Assembly (NCBI RefSeq): GCF_050908995.1
Contig: NC_135120.1
Location: 20,597,433 to 20,661,432 of the forward strand
Direction of reading: 5' to 3'
DNA from: Andrena cerasifolii
Taxonomy: Eukaryota; Arthropoda; Insecta; Hymenoptera; Andrenidae
Length of the DNA: 64,000 nucleotides
Position 1 is the first letter of the stretch. Every line of letters begins with the position of its first letter. A model generated the notes under the pieces. It searched no databases. It saw only the letters and a list, made by a program, of their open reading frames with translations, and had not been told where the DNA came from. A program made the translations under genes and the position numbers. Below, in pieces: positions 24,559 through 35,786 of this stretch.

Positions 24559-27360
24559 ATGAAGATCACGGCTGCAACTCTGCTGTCGGTCGTGTGCCTG
24601 TTGTGCGTCGCGAGGCGTCTGCAGTGCGCTCGGATCCTGGCGGTGATCCCGACGCCGTCCTACAGCCACCAGGTCCCATACCGGCCGTTATGGCTGAAGC
24701 TGGTGGATCGTGGCCACGAGGTGGTCCTCATCACCGCGAACCCCATTCCGAACGTGAACCTGACGAACCTCACGCAGATCGACACCAGTGCCTCTTACAG
24801 TACCCTCAGGGCGATCGACTTCATTCGCCTCCGTTTCGATGGGGAGTCCTGGCTGTCGTTCGTGGGAAGAGAAATGCTGCCGCTTAGCATAACGTTCACG
24901 GAAAACGTGTTCAACAATACGGAGGTGAAGAAGCTCATCATGCCCGAGAGCAATGCAAAGTTTGACCTGGTCATCGCCGAGATGCTGTTCCAGCCTGCCA
25001 TATACGCTTTCGCTCACAGATTTAACGCGCCCATGATAGGTATCTCTTAATTGTCCTTCTTTCCCCGTAAAATTAACGAGCAAGTCGATGTTGCTCCCTT
25101 AAAATGCACCGTCGCCTCGGTTTTCGTACTGTCGCGTCTGTACATTTAACCCAACGTGGTCACACGTGGTGTATCCCACACCAACAGCAAGTTTCGAGTT
25201 CAAATGTCGCGCCTCCATAGGGGATCTATCGCGAAAAAAAAATTAAAATATCGCTTTTTTCCACAACCGCGGAAAATCGCTCTTCTTGAACTATAAATTT
25301 CATCGTATCAAAATTTGCATTCCTAGAAAAAGGCTATTAGAGCATGATTGTACGAGTATTACGAATGTACGATTATCACTGAAAAGTTGTATTCAAAAAT
25401 ACGAAAATGGTAACTCAAAAATAACGTCCCGTCAAGGTTAACTCGACAATTAAATGCTGACGATCTCGTTTAACCACTGTGCTTTGTACGCTTGCAGGAG
25501 TATCATCGTTAGGGATACTGGCCCTGAACGAGCACGCCCTCGGCGGGATTCCGATGCCCTCGCACGAGTACACGTGGGAATTGGAGGCGAACACGGGCTC
25601 GAACCTGCCGTTCTGGAAGAGGCTAAAGAACTTCGTGGCAATGTGGCATTTCATATGGGACACTTACAGCAACCTGTTTTCACATCACCAAAAGCTGGCC
25701 GAACAATACTTTGGAAAGGGTCTGCCACCCATGCTGGACATACTAAAGAACACTAGTGCAGTGTTCATCGAGCAGTCGGATGCCATTACACCAGCTAGAC
25801 CGAAACTTGCGAACATGATCACGTTCGTTTCGTCCCACGTCAAGCAGAACTCACCACCCCTTTCGAAGGTAGGCGTTCCTTCCCTCATTCTACTTAAAAT
25901 CTTTACCACTAAGTGGGGTCAGGAACCCCCATAAAGAGGAAGCTCGGAATAAGAGACTTCGAAGGATCGGCTTTGGCAACATTGGTAAGGCGGCTGCCTA
26001 GTAGCACATCGGATCCGAAGATCGTGGGTTCGAGTCCCATCGCCCGGGGTCCACTTTTTTCGTGGCTCCCGGAACACATAGGAATTACAAAACCTATTCC
26101 TATAATTATGTGTATAACAATTTCTTCGCGTGCATGCAATAATTATTGTCCTCAGTCTCTTGTTACGTAGGATTTGCAACGTTTCGCGGACGACGCGCCG
26201 GAAGGATTCATCTACTTCAGCCTGGGCAGCAACGCAATGAGCTCCGACTTGCCGAGAGAAACTATACAGATATTCCTCGACGTGTTCGCCAAGCTGCCGT
26301 ACAGAGTGTTGTGGAAGTTCGAGAAGGACGACCTGCCAGGGAAGCCCGACAACGTGTTCACCGCGAAATGGTTCCCCCAGCACAGTGTTCTCGGTACGAT
26401 CCTCAAGCGCCCAGAGTAGCAACAACATTCCGGAGAGTTGTTTGTGATGAACAACCGGGCTTCTTTGTTGTACAGCACACCCGAACATTAAGCTGTTCAT
26501 CTACCAAGGAGGATTGCAAAGTTCCGAGGAAGCTGTTCACTTCCGGGTACCGCTCCTAGGGTTCCCAATTTTGGCGGACCAGGACTATCAAGTGGGTAGG
26601 ATGGACGCACTCGGGGTTGGCAAGCGATTGGAAATCCTGACCGTGACGAGAGATGAGCTAGAAAGTGCCATTCGCGAGATTATAACCGACAAAAAGTAAG
26701 TGTAAAAATTCAGATACGCGTAATTGCGATGGGAGGAAAATCATCTTATTAAGTCGATCAATATCTTTCCTGTTACACTAACTATTTGGAAGTGTAGAAT
26801 GTGTAGAACGATCATGAGCCTTGACCCGATGAAAGAGTCAATTGAGTAGTAGGAATGATTTATACTACACTTTATGCAATGGGTATGTCTCTGAAGCGTT
26901 ATGCAATGATGCAATCAGCGTCACGTAACCAGCGTGCATCGTCATTTTGCTTTCGATTAACGTGCACGCGCGAGTAAGAAGTTTTTATGGACGCGTCTCT
27001 GCTCTGATTGAAATTCCTCTTGCGAAATTCCAGTTGCTGTAGCTTTGTTACAACTTTTCTAGGTACAAGGAAAACATGATCGAACTCAACACTATCGTCA
27101 ATGACAATCCCTACGATTTCATGGATAATCTTGTCTGGTGGACCGAATATATTATCCGTCACAAAGGTGCTCCGCATCTTCGTAGCAACTTGGCCAGGCA
27201 ACCGTGGTACCAACGCTGCGACATGGACATCGTGGTGTTCCTGACTATCGTGGCGTTCATGGTGGTTTCGAATGTGTTATCTTTAAGTGCCAAGATTATC
27301 GTACGCGTCTACAAACGACACGACGCACACTCTGCTAGTCAGAAACAGAAGCTAAGTTAA
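24559..27360 (+). CDS. UDP-glycosyltransferase (UGT), five exons
   Basis: Membrane-bound ER enzyme that transfers a sugar, in insects usually glucose from UDP-glucose, onto small lipophilic compounds such as toxins, pigments or hormones. My model joins 24559-25039, 25498-25868, 26171-26393, 26476-26695 and 27063-27360. Every intron is GT..AG, phases agree, and the product is 530 residues, normal for insect UGTs. Residues 1-24 are a signal peptide. H37 in the PTPSYSH stretch matches the catalytic-base His. In FDLVIAE, E141 stands where vertebrate UGTs have the partner Asp. Exon 3 gives FIYFSLGSN. Exons 3-4 give the signature WFPQ...LAHPN...YQGGLQS, with D393-Q394 for nucleotide-sugar binding. 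QGG instead of HGG is, as I recall, common in insects. Exon 5 encodes a membrane segment, then a basic tail ending KQKLS, which fits KXKXX ER retrieval. The ATG is the only start giving the signal peptide. Assignment to a UGT subfamily is not possible here. Confidence 0.95.
25146..25441. mobile_element. TTAA-bounded MITE-like repeat in UGT intron 1 (piggyBac-type ends)
   Basis: The stretch starts TTAACCCAACG and ends in GGTTAA, so both ends carry TTAA, the target-site duplication of piggyBac transposons. The inner part, including ATTGTACGAGTATT and ATACGAAAATGGTAACT, recurs in opposite orientation in an intron of the neighbouring GH1 gene. It is about 296 bp long and has no coding capacity. 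Terminal repeats beyond TTAACC are weak, so the class is inferred. Confidence 0.55.
25973..26060 (+). repeat. tRNA-derived, SINE-like Pol III unit in UGT intron 2
   Basis: A B-box GGTTCGAGTCC is perfect at 26027-26037. An A-box-like TGGCAACATTGG lies at 25974-25985. A T6 run at 26055-26060 could end Pol III transcription. The T-arm GTGGG/CCCAT pairs. The anticodon arm is shortened, with no room for a seven-base loop, and the acceptor stem does not pair, so this is a tRNA relic and not a working tRNA. Extent of the full repeat is unclear. Confidence 0.55.
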
Positions 27361-28623
27361 CCACTCGATGATAAGACGTAATATTCGAAACTACCTCTGG
27401 TGATACTGGACAAAAAATCAAATGTTAATTAGTTTGTAATAACCAGTGAATTGATCAGACGATGTAATTACCAACGGAGGGAAATATTTATACAGCTAAT
27501 GACATCCAAGTGCAACAATCGGATGTAGCCCTGCACGGCTTTTCTATAAAATTGTGTTTAAGAGAGCTCAGCAAAGAACGCTTGAGCGGTCTCTATTAGA
27601 ATCTCAGACTGTCGATATTCAGATGAATATTCGACGGCTAAGGTACACTGGTAATGAACGTTGTTCCTAGAAAGCTGAGGAATGGGATAATGAAAAACGA
27701 CTTTAACAAAAACTTTAACCAAATAGCGTTGAAGAGTAAATGAGGTTGTATAACATCGATACACTTCTCTACTTTTGTAGCAAGAATTAATGTAGTTAAT
27801 TAAATTAGATAATTACACTCGTTGTAACGTGAGCAATAGTCGAGAGGACAATCACAGTTTCGCGATGTTTTTCTTGTCACGTCGTAGTCAATTAATGTTA
27901 CAAAGTGTCGTCGCAGTAATTATTTCTCTCAGGAAAGGACTAAGAACGAAGAGCAGTTGCATGTAGGAGAAAATATGGAAGAAAGGAAACGTCGCATTAT
28001 ACATATCATAGCATTCTATTTAATTACTGGTTGCGCGAATAAATGTTGTTCTGCCGTATTTTAATTTAAACTACTGTAGAACGAAAGGGAGTAATTGCAA
28101 TTAGTTGAAAGTAAATTACTACGAAGTAAATCAGTATTTATTTCCTACACCGTCTCAGCTTCTCTTATCGACGAGATCGACCGATCCATAGAAAAGTATC
28201 GCCGTCTATAAATGGTATGACAACTCCCACGAATGTACCTCGATAAATTTCCCTGAGGTCGCCTCGTTACCGTAGCATCACCTGTCAATGTACTGCATCT
28301 TTGACGTAAAGTCCGCTTTAAACACCTCGATGGGCACTTACAGAGAGGAATATCCCTGTGACGCGGTTCCTTTCAGGACTTCGACTTCATTCATTACTGA
28401 AATAGAGCAATCGAAGGCAGTTCTGCTAGTTACGAGAGATTTAACTTTTCCCACGAAAGTCGTTTGACAAGTTTCCTAATGAAACACCTTGTTAACGCGA
28501 CTCAATGCGTTTTAGTCTCTCTCTTAATTGAACAACTTCTCAATCCCTATTGAAATTCCACATCTATCATTCTGAAAGTTATAAAGTCCTGCATTCGTTA
28601 CGGGAGGTCATCTAATTTCAATA
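27361..28623. other. UGT 3' flank, no gene recognised
   Basis: AT-rich. An AATAAA at about 28039 is a distant candidate poly(A) signal. No nearer canonical one was noticed. Confidence 0.5.
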
Positions 28624-29841
28624 TTAAGGCGGCATACCTAGTACTTTTTTGGGTTGAAACAATTGAATTTTCTTTTTTGCATTTCTTGAAACATTCATGT
28701 GTCTAGAATATCATTCTAAAGCGGTTTTGAGAAATTTGAGTATCTACAAAAGTTATAACGTCTTGTACCGCGCGGTGCACAGGTAACAGTGCCCGCGGAC
28801 GATACTTTAAACTATCGAATTTTGAATTTTCGTTCGGTTCTTTGGTAAAACTTCATAAAAAATCGAAAACAATTTGGACTAAGAAGATTCTCTGTGTGAC
28901 CCTGGTATCGATGATTACATGTAAGCTGAACAAATTCAATTTTATAGTACCTAGATTTTGAATACGTTTTTCTCGAAACCACGTCTTTAAAGTCGGTTCC
29001 ATAAATACCTTGATAACGAATCAACCAATTTACATAATTTATTTTTTGTCGTTGACAAACGTTTTTTGGATATTTTAATTTTTTCTATTTTTGTCACACA
29101 CAAAATGTAATTAAAAATTTTCGTGAAAATTGATACCTACAGTTTGACAATACGCCATTTTGTTTTAAATGCTGAATTTAAGACTCGGCTCGGTTAATGA
29201 CAACAAAATGTAATAAATTTCAATAACTCAAATCGTGTTTACGTTTCATATAAGCACAGAAGGCGGAATTTATGGCACCGCAATTCTACTCGCTCCGCGA
29301 GGGGCCAACTTTCAGCGACTATAGCGGGAGGAAGGAGGGTGCTTTTTTTTAACTAAAAATTCTTTTAATACTGTTAAACAGCGATCTTTCATTTGCAATA
29401 AACCCCATCTTCCTAACTTTTCAGTTTCATATAGAAAAAAATTCATAAAGAATGCTTAATTTTCGGGCAAAAAAAGTAGCGGAGGTGCACTTTTAGACCA
29501 GTTTGTTTAAGACGAATAAAAAATTACCGCAGAGGATGGGAACAAATAAAACTGCATAATATCATAGGTAAGCTAATCAATTTTTATATTTCAAACTCTC
29601 AGTAATAATAGAAAAAAAGTAGCTGAAACTTAGGTCTAAATTTTTAAAAAGGCTTCTTGAATGTCGATTGTTACTTTATTATAAACGTAAATATTTTTCT
29701 ACGAAAAAAGTACCAAATGTTCTTTAAATGTTGCTCCTTTAAGTGCAAAAGGTTTTGTAAAAATATGAGCGTCCGCTTCTTTAAAAAAAAATCATAAACA
29801 TTCGCCTTTTTTCGGCCGCCTGACTAGGTGTAACCCCTTAA
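28624..29841. mobile_element. TTAA-bounded decayed element, 1.2 kb, between UGT and GH1
   Basis: The left end TTAAGGCGGCATACCTAGTA and the complemented right end TTAAGGGGTTACACCTAGTC agree at 15 of 20 positions and both start with TTAA. The interior is AT-rich, full of homopolymer runs, and has no open reading frame beyond about 70 codons. It could be a piggyBac-like or other TTAA-inserting element, or two fragments together. Confidence 0.5.
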
Positions 29842-32817
29842 ATCTCAAACTCCAACAGCTCCTCTTCTAACAGAAACGCCATAGTAACCCCATCCCTCGA
29901 GAACATCGCCATTTACAGAACACCCAGTGTAAAAGATGTAATCTCGAATGGACGTTCCTTCGTCCATACATCTATGACACTCCTGAATATTACACAGCGT
30001 CAATTAATATCCCGTAATATCCAATAACCCGATATCACTCAGCCCCCATTGTCAGCGCTCCGTTCTTCGTTTCAGCGTTTCCACCCACAGCCCCCAGCCC
30101 TCCACCCCTCAGCTACCCTGATTTTCCTCCGTTCATGGCTGGGTCGCAATCGAGGCTAGAATTAAAAAACCCTTTCATCGCGGCGTACCAAAGGAGATTA
30201 TCAGAAAACGATAGAGAGGGGACATTTTCTTTTCTCCGAGTGCTTTCTCTTCCAGGGGGCCGACGCTACAGGAAGCTTCTTTGTTTCTTCGCTCGATAAC
30301 GCGCCATCCAGCCCCGTCCCTCGGCTTCATCCCCGACAGTTTTCAACCTCCTTTCGATCCGACGAAGGCGAACGCCTTGGAGAATCGCGATGCCGCGGGA
30401 CGATACTTGGCGCGAAAGCAGTTTGTCAGGGGGACGAGTCGAAACCGACGCGAATAACGGCCGGCACAAAAGATGGATGGTGAGCAGACGAGAGGGGGGT
30501 CCGGGAAAGGGAGATACAATCCGTTCCCTCCATTGTTTCATATGATTTGCCGGCAGTTATTGTTTCGTACGTCGCCGCGAACTTTTACAATTACAACGCC
30601 GACGTCTCGAGGATTCTCCGCTTCCCCTACCAGCCCTCTTTTTCCAAGCGTTCCACGGTTGCCTCTCGGACACTTTACCGACTGCTTCATACTCGCACAA
30701 AGAGCTGCCTTTCCGCGCGGATGCTATCTCGCCGCGTTTATCAAATCGTCGATTATTACGAGCTCGAGGGGACAGCGAGAGACGGATTCTTCTTGCGAAA
30801 GAATTCCTCTCGCGTCTCTAGATTATTTCGCTGCCGATCCGCGCGCCGGATATGTTTTTAGGGAAACGGTGATTCTTTCGAGTCGAGGAGAAAATCCTTC
30901 GCTTCTTTGATCAGCGTAGATCTGAGTGCAGCGCTCGTCGCCGCCGTAAACGTCGTTAATCACGAGATCAAAACATTTCAGCCCGGGGGTAATGCAGCAG
31001 CACGGAGTTTCCCACGTGTGTACCTTGCAGCAGAAGATACACAGAGGAAAAGCACTGTCACTGAACCGTAACATTTACCAACCGATAGCAGACCTCCGAA
31101 TTTACGTTTCAGGTCTGCACGAAGAATTGCTATAATTCCATTCGTAACGAGTGATCTCTAGACCATCGGTCCTCTTTTCGTGATTTACTGCTGCTCTGAT
31201 AACAGAGCTCTGACGACCTCGATGGGACCCGGCTGAACACGATAACCTAGCGTCTGGAATCTAGATCATAGTGTCTCGTGACGTTCGATATCTTTAGACG
31301 TCGTTCTTGGACGTCACTGAACCTCGAGGACTGAATACAAGCAACGGGGCCGTGACTTTTTTGCTTTCCAACCAAAACATTCTGTCGAGAAGCTGTCACA
31401 CGGTATCACGGACAGGGGAAATCCAGCCCGAACGCGACTGGGGAGGATTAACAGGGATACATAGAATATTTAACGCGAGAATCTCTCTTCACCCCTCAAT
31501 CCCCGGTGCGTACCGTCCGTACTTTCTTCCACTTTCCTCTTTATTTTCGTTCGTCCCACGTCCCCGTGCTTCCCCTGCCCCTATACGAAGTGTTTACTTG
31601 TTCCTCCCTATCCCGCCACTTTCTAGCAGTAATAAAATTAACCGGAATATAGCTGCACTTCTCCGAGGCCGTTGTCCTCCAAATTTACTCAGCACTCCGA
31701 ACGGCGGATAGCTAATCCCTCGCATGGGATTCCAAAGCACGGATTTCCGAGCTCTCTGCATACATTATACGTACCTACGTAATATTTGCTCTAGGGAACA
31801 AGGATTATTGAGCATCTCGAGTCGCCCTTAGACCCGGCCGATTTTATTTTCGACGACCCAGAGGGCCCGGGCCGCGACCAATTACGCCGCCGGCCGGCTT
31901 TCTTTGGGTAAATCTGGCGCTAAAGGTGTGCAAATATTGGCCCCGTTCGCGCTCTAGAGCGCGTCGAATGTAAAGTTATGCGATCTCACCTAAAAATCCC
32001 GGTACCCCTCCCCGGAACCCTGCGAGTGGGTAAACGTAACGCGGGAAGCGTAATCGGAGCCGTATTGAGATGAAAAGCATAATTAACTGCATGTATGTTC
32101 ACAAATCTTTTACGATAAATTGGGAGATTGTATTTAATGACCATAACACCGGTTCGAGATAACTGTTAATTGTCTTCGGGAGCGCTTGCGACCGCTTGAA
32201 ATTTCGTCGAATCGTTTCTGATTTATACGGAGCTGAACGTTCCTCGGTTGGAGCGGCCGAAACGCGCCCACCTCGGACACACGATAATACATCAAACGTA
32301 TCTTCCCCTATAACTCATCGTGTCGCACGAGAAGAGGCCATCGATCCCAGCGCGTATGCACCTTCGAGCGCCTGTACTCGATTGTTTCGTACGTTTTCGT
32401 GGCCGTCCCCCGAAGCTGCACGCACAATGCCTCGAGATAATTACGGCAGATTCTGCTTGCCAAAGCGCGATACGTTATTCCGCTTTCCATTTTCACCCTT
32501 TTTCACTGGCTGCATAGGAAGCTGTACAAACGAGATAGGCACTCTAACATTTACAACTCCGGCCATTCCTCCCCCTTGTCACAGACCCCTTCGTACCTAA
32601 CGCCTTATCACACCCTCAGCCAATTCGATCTTCCAATACGGATGGGGTTGAAGCGCGGGACGGATCAATGGCCAACGAATGAACTTCTCTCCCGTGAAAG
32701 CGACAGACACGTTTGGTCGTATACTCCGAAGTACATGCTCGATGGCTTGAGAAGAAAGAGGGTCATGGCGAAATAGGGGTATGTAAATGATCGTAGGACA
32801 AAGAACTTTGTTTCATC
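29842..32817. other. Intergenic between UGT and GH1, no gene recognised
   Basis: CpG-rich sequence. Open frames up to 145 codons (30473-30910) lack any motif and overlap others. Confidence 0.55.
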
Positions 32818-32823
32818 TTTATT
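32818..32823 (-). terminator. Possible polyadenylation signal of the GH1 gene
   Basis: AATAAA on the minus strand, about 205 bases after the GH1 stop codon at 33029. It is the first canonical hexamer I noticed downstream. Use is unproven. Confidence 0.4.
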
Positions 32824-33028
32824 CCGGATATGCAAGGCTAATGAGACAAAAGGATGGAAGCTGACGTGACGGATCTAAATTATTGGAAAGTGTTGACTAT
32901 TTAGAAAGTCAAGTGGAAACTCAGGGCCTGAATGTTCATTTGCTAGGGTGATGCTTTGTACGGAGATGGTTAATTATACTGGTATGTACAGGCTTTGGAA
33001 AGTATCATCGATGATCCGACTCGTTGAC

Positions 33029-35735
33029 TCACATTTCGGATATCTTCCTGTCAACCATAAGCTTCCGCCACCATTGAGCAGACTTCTTCATAACGCGTGG
33101 TCTGTTTGGATCGTTGAAGTCGACGTGCACAATACCGAAACGTTCGCTGCGAAATCAAATAATCGTATTGACGTACAGACATCTTCTGAGGATATAAGCG
33201 CACGATAGAAACCTACTTGTAACCATTATCCCACTCGAAGTTATCAAGAAGCGACCATAGGTAGTATCCGCGCACGTCCACGCCGTCCACGTGAACCGCG
33301 AGGAGCATCTGCTTCAAGTATTCGCGATAGTACTCGACTCTGCTGTCGTCGTTTAGCGTTCCATGATCAGAGACGCCGTTTTCGGTGATGTATATCGGTG
33401 GATTGCCGTATTTCCTTGCTATTTCGCGAAGCAGCACACGGAAACCTTCGGGTGCCACCTGATAAACATGAGAAGTACATAATCGCCTTGCGAAGCAATC
33501 CCTCTGTGTCCTCTAACTGACGCTACAATAAAGCTAAGTACCTGCAACCAGCTAGAGGCGGACGGTTTCCAAGATTTGTCCACCTCCTGCGCCAGGCCCT
33601 GGTCGTCCTCGTGAGACGGTACCTCCCCGAAATCTCCAGGCTCGACCAGTCTCGAGGTATAATGATTCACCGCCAAGAAGTCAGCGGTACCCCTATTGCA
33701 GAAACGGCGCTCGACTCAGTAAACCGTAACCGCGCCGATTGCGAGGTTCAATGAGAAGCGTGCGATACCTTATGTACTCGATCCACTCGGAGCTGAACTC
33801 TGGCAAGCGGGACCTCGCGTAACCCTGCTCCTCGCTCTTAAAGGCCACCATGGTCTTCATGATCGGTGGATAGTCACCATCCTTGAAGTAGATTGGGTTC
33901 AAGGTCCAGCCAGCGTTGAACTGGAACGCGATCTCCACCGACAACATGTCCCCTGGATTCTTCGGCATGTAACCGCTCGAATTGATCAGGAAGCCGACTT
34001 CACCCTTCTGCGTCGGCTTGAATTCCTTCTCGTAAATCCTGTACGCCCTAGCGTGAGCTTTCATAACGTTGTGGATGCACAAGTACTCGCCGAAACCGTG
34101 AAGCTTCTTGCCAGGCGCGTGATTCCCGGCCGAGTAGCCATTTTTGCAGATGGCCGTGGGCTCGTTGATCGGGATGAACTTCTTCACCTTCGAGCCGAAC
34201 TCCTTGTACACGACCCTGGCGAAATCCCCGAACCAATCGACCATCTCCGAGTTCAACCAGCCGCCCGCGTCTTCCAGAACTTGCGGATGATCCCAGTGAT
34301 AAATCGTCAGCATCGGCTCGATATCGTTCTCCAGAAGCTCGTCGATGAGTTCGTTGTAGTACCTGACGCCATTTTTGCTCACCTTGTTCGGGAACCCGGT
34401 TGGCAGAATTCGCGGCCAGCTCACGGAGAACCTGTACGTGGTGAACTGTCGACGAACGAGAAAAGCGTACTGTTATTCTCAGTCTATAATTGGCCTTCTC
34501 CTGCTGTTCAACTGATTTCCGTTTGAAAAGCAATTAGGAACCATCGATTTCCTGCCTCGAACCAAGCGGATTCGGTGTTTCTGCTGTTCTAAATGGGTAC
34601 TCAAGTGGGCTGGGATTATGTCAAGTATCGAAAGCCACATAAACACGGTTCGTGCTCGAAATTGCAACGCGACTTCTTGAAACTGGTGAATAGAAATTTT
34701 TCGATCCCCCAGCTCGATACGTTCCGTGGAAATTAATTCCGCGGAACGGTTGCTCTGCATAGAATAGCCAGAGTCCCCACTCGGTAACCTCATCGAACCA
34801 TTCCCCTTTTTGTTTTTGCAGTAGCGCAATCACTATTAACCCTCCGTTGTCACACCTTCTTATAATCACAAATTGGTCACATGGGGTTCACTGCACCCCG
34901 GCATCATTTTTTAGTTACCATTTTCGTATTTTTTAATCTTTTAATATTTGAGTGCTAATTGTACATTATCAATACTCGTACAATCACGATCTAAGAGTTT
35001 TTTTTCTAGAAATGTAAATTCTGATATGTTGAAATCTGTGTTTGAAAAAATAGTTGTGGATTTTCAAATATTATTATTAAGGTCTAAAGATGTACAGAAA
35101 TATTGGCAAATACATGCTGGGGCGCGATACACCCCTTGGTCGAAGTAAATTTAAACACGTCACAGTAATTCGACTGATACAAAGTGAAGTATTTAACGAA
35201 GGGTTCACAGAAAAACTATAATCACCCCATCGATACTTACGCCGAGCATCTTCAATATAGCCACGTCCTCCTTGTACTTGTAGTAAGAGTTCGCAGCGAC
35301 GTCACCGGTGTCATTGTTGAAAATACGACCATCTTGGAGGTGGGTGTACCGATCCCAGGTACTTTCACCTTTGTCTGCGTTTTCAGGTCACAGAGGTGAA
35401 GCATTAGAGAAGTTTGCATCTCCATGGCAGGATATTTAAATTTTAGAGACCTACCGCTCACGTTCCATGCTCCCTCTATTTGGTATGCGGCAGTAGCTAC
35501 CCCGAACACAAAGCCCGGCGGGAACTTCAGTAATTCGTCATTCTCCTTCAGAGATGCGCCATTCACAGCGCTAGGAAAGTCAAGCTTACAATTAGAGCAA
35601 GTTATCGGTCGAGTGGCTGACTGTCCCACTTAAAATCGCCTTTCGCTAAAAATCGCGGAAATTAAAGCACAAGCGAGATACTCACATCAGGAGGAAGGCG
35701 AAGATGCTCGATCTGAGCGACAGCGTGGCGAGCAT
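33029..35735 (-). CDS. Glycoside hydrolase family 1 enzyme (beta-glucosidase / myrosinase-like), seven exons
   Basis: Secreted retaining beta-glycosidase that cleaves beta-glucosides from diet, plant defence compounds or conjugates; the exact substrate is unknown. My model, read on the minus strand, joins 35735-35686, 35570-35455, 35374-35241, 34445-33769, 33692-33542, 33458-33217 and 33146-33029. All borders are GT/AG, phases agree, and the product is 495 residues, the usual GH1 size. Exon 1 plus the start of exon 2 give a signal peptide (M1 to about residue 20). Seen in order: FPPGFVFGVATAAYQIEG (sugar-binding Gln), NVSDKGESTWD, YRFSVSWPR, YHWD (sugar-binding His), INEP with acid/base E195, NHYTS, YITENG with nucleophile E402, and WSLLDNFEWDNGY. 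The acid/base to nucleophile spacing of 207 is normal. The residue before INEP is Pro, where Thr is usual. No membrane anchor or ER-retention tail is seen. All key residues are present, so activity is likely. Confidence 0.95.
34836..35154. mobile_element. TTAA-bounded MITE-like repeat in GH1 intron 3 (piggyBac-type ends)
   Basis: Second, diverged copy of the repeat found in UGT intron 1, inverted relative to it. It begins TTAACCCTCCG and ends at TTTAA. Inside each end is a related block: GGGGTTCACTGCACCCCGGC near the left end and, complemented, GGGGTGTATCGCGCCCCAGC near the right. It is about 319 bp, non-coding, and lies wholly inside the intron, so it should be removed by splicing. Confidence 0.55.
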
Positions 35736-35760
35736 GTTTGCTTAGAATCTAGAAATGGGC

Positions 35761-35786
35761 TGACGATCTTCTGTGCCACTTATATA
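35761..35786 (-). promoter_or_regulatory. TATA box and initiator of the GH1 gene
   Basis: On the minus strand TATATAAG reads from 35786 to 35779. About 25 bases on, a TCAG initiator places transcription start near 35761. This leaves a 5' leader of about 26 nt before the ATG at 35735. Spacing is as expected for an arthropod TATA/Inr core promoter. Confidence 0.55.

Noticed and set aside
25967..26048. Functional tRNA gene
   Set aside because: The anticodon arm is too short and the acceptor stem does not pair.
25919..26500. 193-codon minus-strand frame containing GDGTRTHDLRIRCATRQPP
   Set aside because: It is the antisense reading of a tRNA-derived repeat and UGT exon 3, a known kind of false protein.
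26476..26695. QGG in place of HGG in the UGT signature, as a possible dead enzyme
   Set aside because: As I recall, QGG is common in insect UGTs, and the D-Q pair and other motifs are intact.
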